The notes below the pieces were generated by a model. It did not search any database and was not told where the DNA came from. It worked only from the letters and a program-made list of their open reading frames with translations. 64,000 bases of DNA from Ophiodon elongatus (lineage: Eukaryota; Chordata; Actinopteri; Perciformes; Hexagrammidae), in the NCBI GenBank assembly GCA_016806645.1, contig JACSYO010000415.1, forward strand, positions 5,129,501 to 5,193,500, read 5' to 3'. Numbering within the stretch: the first letter of the stretch is position 1; every line of letters begins with the position of its first letter. Position numbers and translations under genes: made by a program. Below are positions 23,901 through 36,922 of this stretch, piece after piece.

Positions 23901-26900
23901 TACACTATAATTCATCCCCCAATGAGGCAAGTGGTCAAATGTGGACACAGAATAATTGCTGGTTTGTGGGACAGGCTGTTTCCTACAACTGTGGGTATTA
24001 AGTACATCTAAAAGGGCCTTTGTCAAATAGCACTGCGTTGAGGTATTGTTGAGCACTGACTGGCCCATTCACAATTAATAGCTTAATTTATGAGACTGCT
24101 TTAAACCTCAGAGCCTCTGAGTGCATAAATGTTAATGGTTAACTTGGAAGCTCTTTTTTTTCAAGTGGGAGCTTGACTAGATAAAGGGTTGTTTTGCTAT
24201 TCTCCCGACACAAATCCTCCCTCTTTAGAGTGATTGATCAGTCCAATCAAAAATGCAAATTAATTGTATTTATTTTGGTTATGCCGCTAAATGCTAAGTA
24301 TGATTGATGTCTGCTCAGGGGTTGCTGAGGAAGGGGAAAAGGACACCGTGCCCTGCAGAAAGGGTCAGCCCTTGGCAACTTGGTGATAAATCTGGACCGT
24401 TATTAAGGTGAGATATGAGACATGACAGGTGGGATTGAACTATTCATCAATTGTGTCAAGAGTGATTAGATTGTAGTTAATTGACCTCTGGGGAACTTAT
24501 CAAAGGAAATAGGTAACCCCAGGCTTTGAAAAAGGTTTGAAAGTGTTTCACAGAGAAAAGAAAAATCAGCTGAAGTCTGCTCCTTTTTTGACACGTGGAC
24601 AATTGTGACAAATTGTGCTTTATGTTAGCCGACTACATAGAGGTTGTATAAGGAGGTTTAGCATGGACTAACTTAGAGTACGGTATGTGCGAAAAGCAAT
24701 CTGCAAAATAAATTACATGCATTAGGTACAATTAAGCCACTTCTAAATGAAAGTATGCATGAACACACACGCAGATCTGATTAGAGCCACAAACCTTTAG
24801 CGGCAGTGACAGTAACACACCAAATCATAAATTCCACTCATTGACAACTGATGTGTTAGTGATGGGGCATCCTCTTTGAAAAGGTCACTTTGAGGTCATT
24901 TAAAAGGTCAAAGGACACTGGCAGACTCACAGAAGACTTTGAGCATAGTGGCGGCATCTCCAACCCCGGCGGGACCAGCGGTGACCTGGCAGTAGAAGAC
25001 GAGCTCGTCGGAGGGTTGAACCGAGGAGATGGTCAAGGAGAAGTCTTCTCCGATAGTGACCCGCCCAGACAGGTGGGTGCCGTCATCGCTTCTTCCCTCG
25101 CCACCCTGGGAGAAAGCCACGCGCTTCCTGGTTCCATGCTCCTCCTGGATGGATGGAAAGGTAGAGGGAGATATAGGAAGAGGGTGGAAGAAACACGAGG
25201 AGCAATGGAAGAAGGAGAAATAAGGCAAAGAAATAGCAATCAGTAACAGAAAATGCAAATAAATCAAATAATTAAAACAAATATATATATATATATTTTT
25301 TTTTTTTACAGTTCAGTCATTTATTAAGCATTTCTAACACGTGGATACCACGCCAAAAAAGTATTTCTCTTGTCAATGGATAAAGAACATTAATATCTGG
25401 AAATGACTTACAATGTACCACTCCACGACAGTGTTGCTTGGTGTTGGTGAGACAGTATATGTGCAGGGCAATTTGGCGATCTCTCCTTTCAACACCTCCA
25501 CTTTAGGAGTCACGCTCACGGTCACAGTGCCACTACAAACTGCAGAGAAAAACAAAGTCAGAGAGAAAGAATATGGTTAACGCCTCAAGCATAGAAAGCC
25601 ACAAAGACTGGTAGTAATGTGTTAACGTGTTGCATCGATATCAGACATGACAGGCCGGTCGAGAAAAAGTCTGCATCCAGGAAGACAACTGCAGCCGTTT
25701 GCTGCAAAGGATAGTGAGCTACAAGTATCAGTATTCCCTTGAAGGTCCATGAACAGCAGTAAAAACTGTTAAGGGACCCCAAGGGAAGCTGGAGGGCCCT
25801 CGTCACTGTCGGCGTTCTCCATTCAATAGGGACATTAGGATGCACAAATTGTCCCATATAACAATGGGAGAGAGTAGCAACTAGGGCACAAGATGGACCC
25901 AAACTGGTTCCAGCGGGGATAGTGAACACTATAGCGCTCTAACACTCGATACAACCTAGCTATGGAGAAACAACGTGACAAGGTGATTGCATTACAGAGA
26001 GGAGAGGCGGGGGGAAGAGGAAGGGGAAGGACGGAGCGCTGGAGGAATGGAAGGAGCTCCATTTCTGCTAATGAAGTCACTGCAGCATAAATCCTGGTAC
26101 AGTAACGCATGAGTCCACTGTGTGGTGAGTCAAATAAAAAAAAAGTAAGTTATCCTGATATGGAAGGCATATTTAATAGTCTATGCAGTTTGATTGTGCA
26201 CGACCACTTGGCAGGCTTGTATGACAGCGTCCATAGAAGTAAACTACAACTAGATTGTTTTTATAAAGTAAATTATGGATGAACAATGACAACATTAAGT
26301 GAAGTATTGTTAAAAAAACATCGATATACACTCAATTAAATATTCATATTCTGGACACATGTGTAGTTAATGAACAACCCAGCCCCACACTCTGTATGAT
26401 AACATAAATTAATCATGTCATCAATTTCTAGACTACAAAATCCACACTTAAATAATTTATTTGTTGTGCAAAACCAAGAGTGAGGAGGATGGACTTTTGG
26501 GAATCCTAGCTGTTCGACGGGGTAGTTTTAATAACAAGGCAGAGAAATGCAGAAGGGGGAAATGAAAGAGCGTTTGCTCAAAATGTCTAAAGAGAGACGA
26601 GTTGAGCTGAGGGACGGCCACCTTGTTATCACCTCACAGGGAGGAAGAAAGAGAGCGAAGGATGGAAGGAAACGAGAGAAGGCAGAGAGTTCATAAAGAG
26701 AAGATAACAGGAAGTGTTGTCAAAAATACACAATGTGGGTGCTAGTGACACATTCCACCGGGGTCAGATGCTGAGATTCACCGTGACCCGCAAATCACAC
26801 AGAGGTCAAGAGTCAGTCGAGCATTGACATTTGATGAAAAGATCTCATGTCTCTTTCCACCGTTCTTTCACTTCTTCATTTACTTTTTCACTTCCTCTAT

Positions 26901-28637
26901 TTTCATCCTGCCACTCATTTTCCTTTTTTTTTTCTTTCTGGTCTTTCTTCATCCCTAGCCACTATCCCTCTCCCTCTTCAAATATGTTGTCCTATAAGCT
27001 CCGCTCTCAAGTGAAACATTAGTTTTGCAAACCAAGTCTCATGTTCCGAGTCTGCGAGAGGGATGCAGCCCAAAAGAAAATCCTCCTCTGTTTCCACGCC
27101 AACACAAACAGCGAGCCAGACAAGCAAACGTACGAATGTGTGAGTAAACCAAGAGCTGCGCTTTTAGGCAGGGACTCAGGATTTAAGAGTCCCGTTAAGT
27201 GGTGCATGGGAAAAATACACACACATACCACATTAAATCAAGTGACTTACTGGCACACGCACAGAAAGCCCAAATCTCAACTCAGTTAACTCAAGTAATT
27301 TGGTTTCGGGCAAACACATGTATACACGAATCTCCAGATTAAAGTGACAGTTCAACTCAAAATGAAAAATAATTATTGTTCCTCTTACTTCTAGAGCTTT
27401 TTTTATCAACATAGGTCGTTTTGGTGTGAGTTGCCTAATTGTGGAGATATTGGCCGTAGAGATGTCTATTTTCTCTCCAATATAATGGGAATATATATGG
27501 CTCTTTACGTGTGATGCTCAAAGCGCTAATAAAATACATTTTAAAATCTTTTGCCAGAAGAAACAATCTAGAGTGATATGTGATATGAAAAATTTGTTGT
27601 CGTTGTTGTTTTTATTTTGGGGTGAACTGTCCCTTTAAGGTTGGACAGTGTTTGTGAAAAATGTAGTTTTCTATTATGAAAAACTGAAATATCATTAACT
27701 CAGTGTGAAGCCATGGTATTTCATGTTGGCAATTATGTTTTCATCTGCTGAGTACACATTTTTTTAGCTGTTACTTGCAAGTAATACAAAACGTATCATA
27801 TTCACTTCCTGTGAGAACAAAAAGCAGTATTCTTGGGTCATATTTTATGCACATTTTCCAGTCAAATTGGAATATGATTAAATCAGCTTCATCTTTCATG
27901 GGATAATAATAGACACCTAATAGTGTTAGCAACACAGAACTGAGGATGTTTGGATGGTTTTGATGTTTAGTATCTGACATAAGCTGCACTTTTTTTTGTT
28001 AACTGGTTTTGCTCAGTTGCTGGGTTACATGCATGTAAAAAAAGAAGCTACTGAGAGGCAGTTAAAGCAATGACATGTGCTGAAAATATAGATCAACAGA
28101 GTCCATCTGCACCACTTCTTTCTTTCTCTGCCAACCTCTTCCTCTCCCCCTCTGTATCTCTCATTTGAGTTCATTGTCTGTCTCACTCTCACCCTTGGGG
28201 TGTCATTCACAATATGTTTTGGTCCAGAGTGATCAGTCCGGCTGCTGCTCTGTGTTTTACACATGAGGCAGATGGACAGAAAGAGACGGACAATTAAAGC
28301 ATAATTAGGAAAGTCCTCTGTCCAATCTAGAGTCGAGAGCCGTGTGTTTTGTGTATTTAGAGGCACATGCTGTTGGCTGTCACTGTGTGTGGGTGTGGGT
28401 GTGTGTGTGTGTGTGTGAGAGAGAGCGAGAGAGAGGGAGAGAAAGAGAGTGGCCGGGGCTTTTGGGGATGGAGGGCTGCTAGCTTCATGGGGGTCTCATT
28501 AGCTGACGCAGGCCAGATAATCGGATTTAGCCAAAGAGAGGGAAAGTGTGTGTGAGGTGGTGTGTGATGGGGTGCGTGACCGGGTAGAAAGACAGATGGG
28601 AACGAGACGGTCAGACTGTGACCTGTACACATACACA

Positions 28638-28672
<35 letters not shown>

Positions 28673-29669
28673 ACAGTATATCTATAATGCATGTGATATT
28701 TATGAGCAACTGAATGAACCACCCCAAAAAGCTACGGTTAAGTACAGTGTGTGTAGAAAAAAAAAAAAGACCCAAGTCTGCAGTCAAAGTGGCATGGCAG
28801 AGTAGAGGAGACCCAGAGAGTCAGTCAGTCCCACATCTACTGAAAAGTTAATGTGAAACCATCTTTAATACTCTCTCTGTGTTTCTTTCTGGCTTCGTCT
28901 CTCAGCCTGCATCTCTTTCACCCTCGCTGTCTCTTTCATACACACCCCGACACACACGAGGCGAGCGCCCCTCATTATGAAAAGAAGCAGCTGGATCCTC
29001 TCTCCTGTCCTCTTTTCCTCTCTTGTTCTCCCCTCACCTACTGTCGTATTCTGGACATCAAACCAGGAGCTTATTTCTCTCTCCGACTCTCCTCTTTTTA
29101 TCCCTCATTCTCAAAGAGCATTCTTTAATACCCGGTGCAGAAACCCACTTGTGTGTCCTGTCTGCGCATGTGTGTGTTTGAAAGACGGAAAGAGAATGCA
29201 ATATAGCATAAGAAAGACACAAAGGAAATAAGAAAAGAGGGAGAACGAGAGGGTGAGAGAATAACAACAGTGTGTGTGGAAACCCAGTCTTACCTACATG
29301 ACTGTCACCCAACTAGAGCCTATTTATGAAGCCATCATGGACCTCCTTTCACCGGTAGTGCCTGCTTTGTCTCCCTGCTAACCCAAACATCCCTCCGCTG
29401 AAGGTAATTGATGTTCTGGGTAACTCAGCTTTATTTAATTCTACTGTATACACCACGATGACGGTGCTAGGGGTGCGAGGAAAGTCTGTTAGATCACAGT
29501 CAGCAGGCGTCACGGAGATAGAGCATGCATATCCGCATCGGTGCCGACGCTGTGATGAGAGTACAAAGGATCTATTCGGTGAGTCTAGAAAGTTCAAGAG
29601 GAGTATGTGACCCGACGGACGGGGAACGTCAGAAGGCGTGTGTACCTGTGTCCATGTGTTTGTGTGTGT

Positions 29670-29703
<34 letters not shown>

Positions 29704-31100
29704 CCTCTAACAGGATTAGTGATTTTGACTGTTGGCAAAGCAAACAGCGTCCTGTTGCAAAAGACACGGCTTCAATGTCACGAGAGCTGAGTCACCTTCA
29801 GCACTCGGTCATTAAAAAAGACGACACAGAACAATAACTTCCTCAGTTTTAGTCTGCATGCATAGGCCGTGCATTCAGGCTTTTTTTCTGGTTTCTTTAC
29901 TCCTCTGTGATAGTAAACTCAATATAATTGAGTTGTGGACAAAACAAGACATTTGCTGACGTCATCTTGGGCTTTGGGAAACACTGATCAGCTTCTTTTC
30001 TTCTTTTTTTCTACCCTTTTCTGAAATTGTATAGACCAAACAACTAATCGAGAAAATAATCAACAGATAAATTGACAATGAAGATAATGGATAGTTACAT
30101 CTGTACTGAGTGGTTAGAGCAGAGCTAACTTGCACTTCCTCAAAAAATTGTGCACATCAGGGCAACAACTACATCCACATTTCGGGTGTCGGAAAATGTC
30201 TCACATCACATTTATTTTAAGTCCAATGTGATGCCATCAATGTGCTTGTTTTGTCTGAGCAACACTCCAGAACCTAAATATAGTACATAAGACAATAAAA
30301 GCAGCAAATCCTCACAATTGAGAAACTATACCCATGTAAGTATGTTTTTATATATTATCAAAAATAGTCACAGATCAAATTCCTTTAGCTCAACTAATAA
30401 TTTCAGCTCCTGTTATGTTTACTCTGCAAGTTTCAGATGCCAGTGTTGATAGTGAGGACAGCATCAATAAATATTCATGTTTTCAGTAAAAGCAAACGTA
30501 TTGCTTCTCAAGAACCTATCTCTCCTGCAGGGTTCACCAGGAGTCTCACTCTTCATCACAAACTGAGTGAAAGAATGCAAACGCAGTTACTTTGTGGTTC
30601 ATAAAAGCTGTGGCGATAACATTGACTGAAATTAATTGCAGGGCTATAAAAGCATACCCAGAAGTATAAATGTGGCTTCACTCTCACCACTTGTGATGGT
30701 TACTATCACTACAGACACAATGTGACTGACTCACTGTCATCATGAGCCAGAGGCTCAGTGCATGGGAGTATCGTTGTGGCAGCGGGGCGTGGCAGGTTGC
30801 CCTCAGCTCTCACACAGATAATGGCCAGGTAATAATACGGACTGGATCGCAGTGAGTTTCATGTTAGCGGACAAACTCCATCCCGAGAGGGCAAGCTAAC
30901 TTTTGAAGTAGGTGGTGTTTGCTTAAATGTTTGATGTTGTTAAAACTACTGGATGTTAATGGATTTGCAAATAATACAGTTGTGATTGGACACTGCAGAG
31001 AACTGAAAATGGTTCAAGTTGGGTTTGTGCACTTCTATTGAAAACCATGTTCCCTCTCATAGTTTGAATAGCTGACAGTTTGAAATTAGTAGTGGCCTGA

Positions 31101-31164
<64 letters not shown>

Positions 31165-31388
31165 GTATGATGTATGTGTGTGTGTGTGTGTGTTTGGGAT
31201 GGGGCGGGGGGCGGGGGGGGGAGTAGGGGGCAGGCTGGGTCAGACTACGAGTGTCGGGGTGGGTCCATGTAAGGCCTGGAGTCTGTCAACGCCTGACTGA
31301 TGAGACAAGAACAGGTGCAGTGTAGGAACAGCAGCTGCTACCCACTACCCCCCAAACACGCACGCGCACGCACACGCACACGCACACG

Positions 31389-31421
<33 letters not shown>

Positions 31422-31534
31422 CAACAATGAATGCCACATGTAGAAGGCAAGGGAGGGAGTGAGGGACACAGGCACAGTGAGACACAAAGATGATGGACAG
31501 AGAGACAGAGAGAGAGAGAGAACGAGAAGGAAAG

Positions 31535-31602
<68 letters not shown>

Positions 31603-33891
31603 GAAGTTTCCCAATTTTCTAGAATACACAGACTCAAAATGTTTGTAGAAGTGGAACTTTTTGCAACCAAGGAGACAAAAAATAAAAACACAATGAGAAC
31701 CAGACAGAAATAGACACACTGTTTGTCTCCTTGTATACTTCTAATGGACAAGTGTATCCATACAAGGGCCATGCATAGCACACTAAGTGCTGTAAGTGAT
31801 GTTGATCTGTTGGTGTCCTGCTAAGTGTTGACCTTTGAGAGGGAAGCCCTGATATGTATCTTTTGCTAATTAGAATCATACCGACATATGATTAGTTTTA
31901 CAGGGAGAAATGGCCAGAAAAAAGAGAAAACAAATGAATGAACACAAAATAAAGACAAGAAGAAAGAAAGACAAGGAATTATATGCCAAGAACAGCTATA
32001 AAATACTGCAAAGCCCATGGAAATCTGCACCCACTGCAAACATTGCTTGCAGTCTGACAAAGCATGCAATATCCTGTTGCACTGGAAGTCTGATCATGTA
32101 CATGTGGTGCTTGTGTACACCGATATAAATACGTCTATTGAAATGTCAAAATTGTCTCGAACAATGCAAATCACCATTCAGCACAGAAAATTATTCAGTA
32201 ATAAGTTTGTTATTCGCAAACCAGCACGAATAACCATAAAGGATTTGTAGCTGACCTTTCTACAGAGTCGTGTGCTTGTGTATGCTCAGCGGCGGCTGCT
32301 GGCTCTTCGTAGGAATCTTTTGTTTGCTACTGTGTCTAGATTTGCTTATGATGTTCCATGAGAAAGGAAATTACGCCAAGTGGGACTGATAAAGTAACTA
32401 TAATACGAGTCTCCATTGAACTGCTCCCAAGACAAATTCCTGTTTATTGCTGATTCTGATATGGGGGGTTGGGGGTTGGGTGATGGGCAGGGGGGGGGTG
32501 GACCGGTCTGTTATGACATCTTATTCAAATAGAATTTTAAGTGGAAAGAAACTCTTGCAAGTTTCCAAAAACTCCTACCATCACAGGCTTCACAAGAAAC
32601 CCTTGACAAACTTTTAAGGCTTTATTTTTTGTGGATGGCAGAACGCTGAAATACCAATTACAGCAATCAGAGAATCCTCCTCAGTTTTGTAAATCTCATC
32701 TGACCCTTCACAAGCCAGTCAAGATCTTCTGCAGTCATGACTCCCCAAGCAGACAGTGGACGTCTATTGTGCTTCAAAGATGGTATCTGGGCTTCTAATT
32801 GGAGTCAAACACAATAATATCTTTGGTACTCGAATTTTATTGCTTGGTGAAACAGAGGGCCCTCTGTTTTTTTTCTGTTTTTTTCATGTTTTTCATGAGG
32901 GCTATGTGTGGTATCTGTATGTCAGGAAAGGGCGGAGGTGTGTGGTGATTAAAGGTGAGATAGACCGATCCCGGATGTTCAGATGCCACATGCTAAGCCC
33001 TTGCACCACAATCACAGGATATGAAGAGGGTTGTCTGTCTTCCTGTCAGGGCTTGTACCGATGTACCTCCTGAGTAGAAGTAAAATTCACACCTGGGACC
33101 CTGCAGCAACACACACAAACACACACACACACACACATTCAGGCTGCAGCTGGTTGTGGAGATCATGTGAGTCTAGCGGAGGAGACTGTGTTTTACCACG
33201 TTGGTTATTTACTGGTACTAAAAGCACCAGCTATGGGTGTCTGCCCGAGATGGAAGGGATGAGACGGGTCAAAGGAGAGACTGTTTGGCGAAAATAGATT
33301 TTAGCATTTGTTTTGTAAGAATCCTGTAACCTTTTTATTGTTCTCTTTTCAGTTTTCTGCAGTTTTTGAACTAGCTCCATTTGTCTCTTCTGTCAGGTTC
33401 TTATATCAACCTTCTTTCTTTACATCTGTTTCCTCTTTCCTTATCCTTTCAATGCTTTAAATGAGGGTAATGTGATTAGCACTTCATTGGGATTCACAAG
33501 GTGAACTTCATGTAAAATGACTCAGGGGAGTTAGAGGACGACGTCAGAAGAACAAGGACGCGAGTTTAGAAGAGGGCCGATGTTCCCGGGGACTTCACGT
33601 TGACGTAATGCAGCTGAGTCAAACGTAAGGCTACGAGCAATTAGCCTGGGCACACATCAGTCTCCTCCACCATGTTAGCATCTGCATCCGACCCAACGCA
33701 ATAAAATGCAGAGCCACAAGTCCTCGCAAAGTTCAAATGATGCCTGGACAGCCACGCAGCGGGTGTGTGGATTTCTTTTTGTATGAAAGTGTTTGTTGTA
33801 TTAGAGCCGAGGGCAGAGAGGTAACATCACAGGGTGCGCAGTTGCGACAGATAAATCACAGCTCTCCTGGTGGGTGGGTGGGTCGGTGGGT

Positions 33892-33928
<37 letters not shown>

Positions 33929-34916
33929 GTGTCATCTCGCGGCAGTTTAGGGGCTCAAGACAAACAGTGTGAAGTGGGCTACAAGGTCGGCCCCTCACAC
34001 ACTCTTTTGTCTAACAGGAGATTCCCCCTCACTGGTCCTGTCGTCTTGGCAACTGGGTGAGAAGTCAACCCCATTCAAACAGGAGAGTTTAGAGCTGTGT
34101 GGTCATTGAGTGTGTGTGTTTGTGTGTGTGTGGGGAGGTATTGGGATGGGGCGGGAGTGTGTGTTTGTCTTCGAACATGAGCCAGTGAGTCGGGAGAAGA
34201 AAATGAGGACAAGGATAGATGGTAGGAACGAGGAGGAGAAAAACAAAAAGGAAAAAAGCGGAGACAGAGTGCATGAGTAGACTATAAATTTGTAGAGCTG
34301 ACATTGCAGTCCTGCGCCCCGCTCTGCAGAAAGCGACGGTTGAAAAAATAAAATAAAACAAAGCCGAGACGTCTTATAAAGAGATTATGAATAGCGCTAT
34401 GAATACATGAGTCTTATGAGTTTTAGTGCTGTGTAAGTGCTTCTGCAAAAGTAGCTTTGACGTATCGTCTCACTGATAAACCAAAGTATTCTCCAAGTGT
34501 CCTTCCCCATTAGAGTTAGCTGAATAAAATTGAAATCATTCCTCACACAGAATATCTGGGCCATTTATAAAGCTAATATCTTTAAGTTGACACAATCTGG
34601 TGCTATTATATGTGACTCCATTAAAAGTGAGTTAGCGAGACAATGGCCAGAGTCTTGCTCCTATTAGAGCTCAATTTTGGGTCTGAACACAGTGGAGGTA
34701 ACAAAGAAAAAAAAAAAAAAAAAAGCAAGGCCACAGCGGTGAGCGACATGCAGGATCGGATAAAAATATCAAGAGGAATTTCATTACGTTTCAAATCAAA
34801 GGGCACAAACCAGAGTGGGTTGGCCAATTACTGCACCATGTCTCCTACCGGCTGCCTTTCATTTTTAGAGGGAACTCAATTTGGAGAAAGAGAGAAAGGA
34901 GTGTGTGAGTGAGTGA

Positions 34917-34962
<46 letters not shown>

Positions 34963-36891
34963 ATGTGTCCTGATCGACTGAGAGAGAGAACCCAATCAGT
35001 AGATGTCACTAAGGGGGCAGAGATGAGAAAAGGTGTTAATATTTAATGTTTCAGGCCCCCTGAATCTGGGCCTCCTTTCCCTCTTGCTTCCACTCCTCTT
35101 GCCTCGGGCACTCCAATTAACACATCCTGTCCTTTTTGCCCCCTCTCTCTCCCAGTCTTTCTCGCTATTCCCCTCTTTCCTTGAAACAGCCCATGGCGAA
35201 AAATAAAAAGTAGAAACAGTGAAGGCAGGAATGGAGGGATAGGCAGGCAAAAAAAGGAATGAGGAGGAGAGTTGGACTTAGACAGTGTTAAGTAGATGCG
35301 GTGAAAAGTTTGGTTGAGTTGAGAAGACTAGAAGACTAGGGAAGCAGCAGACACAGGAGGATGCTGATGCAAATGCCGGCATGAGCATCAGAAACCAGTG
35401 AAAGGAAACTTGTGCACAGAAGCTGTCGTAGATGCAGGAGTTAAAATTGGGGCAAGGAGAAGGATGAAGTGAGGGAAGGAGAGGGTCTCCTGCGTTTATT
35501 TTCAATTCCCATCAGCCTCTGCCCATTTATCAAGGTAAATGACTCGCTTTAATGGGCCAGAATGATATGCAATGTTTGGCAGAGGCAATCTGCTTGCCTA
35601 TGTTGCCGTTAATGTCGCTGGCGTCCATAATGGGGAATCCTAATGAGGTGCCTTCAGTGATGAGAGAAGCAGTAAGGATTATAAATCCCTCTAAGGGTAG
35701 AGGCAGGCCTGAAAGGAGGATGGATGGATTGATGGATTGATGGATTGATGGATTGATGGATGGATGGATGGATGGATGGATGGATGGAGAACTGGGAGTG
35801 TGAGACGATGTCTCCCCGTTGCTGTCAAACATTTTACATTTTTATTTCTAACGATCTAATAAAAATTGGATGACTGTCAAGAGCTCCAAAAGCAGAATTC
35901 TCTGCACCAGAAAAAAATTATAAAACAGTTTTCACTGGTATGGCAGTATGCCGGTAACATTAGTATCCTCCAGTTGTTTCTCAAAATGCTACAAAATTTA
36001 CCATCGCTTTATCGTCAAGGAGGATATTCCACATTTTGCAAATGTCGAGCATGTTTGGTTATGTACTTCAGTATTTATTACTCCATTATATGGAGAAGTG
36101 GCACATCAAGGATTTTAAAAGTCCACGTTGTCCTCTACTTTTCATTGTGTAAAGGGATGCCATTCATATTAAGACGAATAGAAAGAAAAAGGTAAGCATG
36201 TTTCCGAGGGAGGACATCCGCAGGATTCGCTGTGTTTCCCTTCGGTTTTTATCCAACTCATGTGACTCCAGGTTGTTCTGTTAGTGGCAAATACAGTGGC
36301 GCACAACAAGGTCACTACTGTTGCAGGACCGTCCGCGCTCAATTCGCTGCCCTCGTTTACTGTAATGGTTATACATTTTCAAAATGAAAACTTATTGACA
36401 CCTCTGTTTTCTACGTCAGGACAGATTGTCAGAGAGAGGGCGAGGAGAATGGCTGACTCAGAGTATAAATAAAGGGAAAGACATTAAGGCTCCAGCTAAT
36501 CTCACTAAAAGGGTTAGGACAAAGTGCTGCCGCCTCTGCCGTCTCTCTCGCTTCCCCTCTCCCTCCATCCTTAAATCAATTCATTCTGCAAGTCATTTCC
36601 TAGCACACTGTGCAGATAAATACTCAGAGTAAGGTAGCTCTTATGAACAATTTACTGTAATAAACAACCCACTGGAGTGTGTCCATTACAGTGTTTGTAT
36701 ATGTGTGTGTCTTTAAAGAATACAATGGCACACGGTGTGTTTGATTTTGATAAAATAAACACACTCAGACACTTTGGTTCCGGAGGGGAAATAGGATTTG
36801 AGACAAGTTGTAAGGTGAGGAAAAGGTGAATCCAGGCCAACATGTGCCTCTGTGGGTCTCACATTTCTGCTCTGGAACCCTACTACCATAA

Positions 36892-36922
<31 letters not shown>

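Larger units (their letters stand above)
25540..31098. other. Intron 1, distal part: contents
   Basis: Apart from the MITE at 27339 and the AATCGA-type repeat at 29888 it holds CA/GT tracts at 28388-28418, 28638-28671 and 29662-29701, a GA tract at 28417-28450, and TC-rich sequence at 26840-26990. The remainder is unremarkable. Confidence 0.55.

Noticed and set aside
35720..35787. Regular short repeats that could suggest a CRISPR array
   Set aside because: Pure tetranucleotide tandem repeat without spacers in vertebrate DNA.
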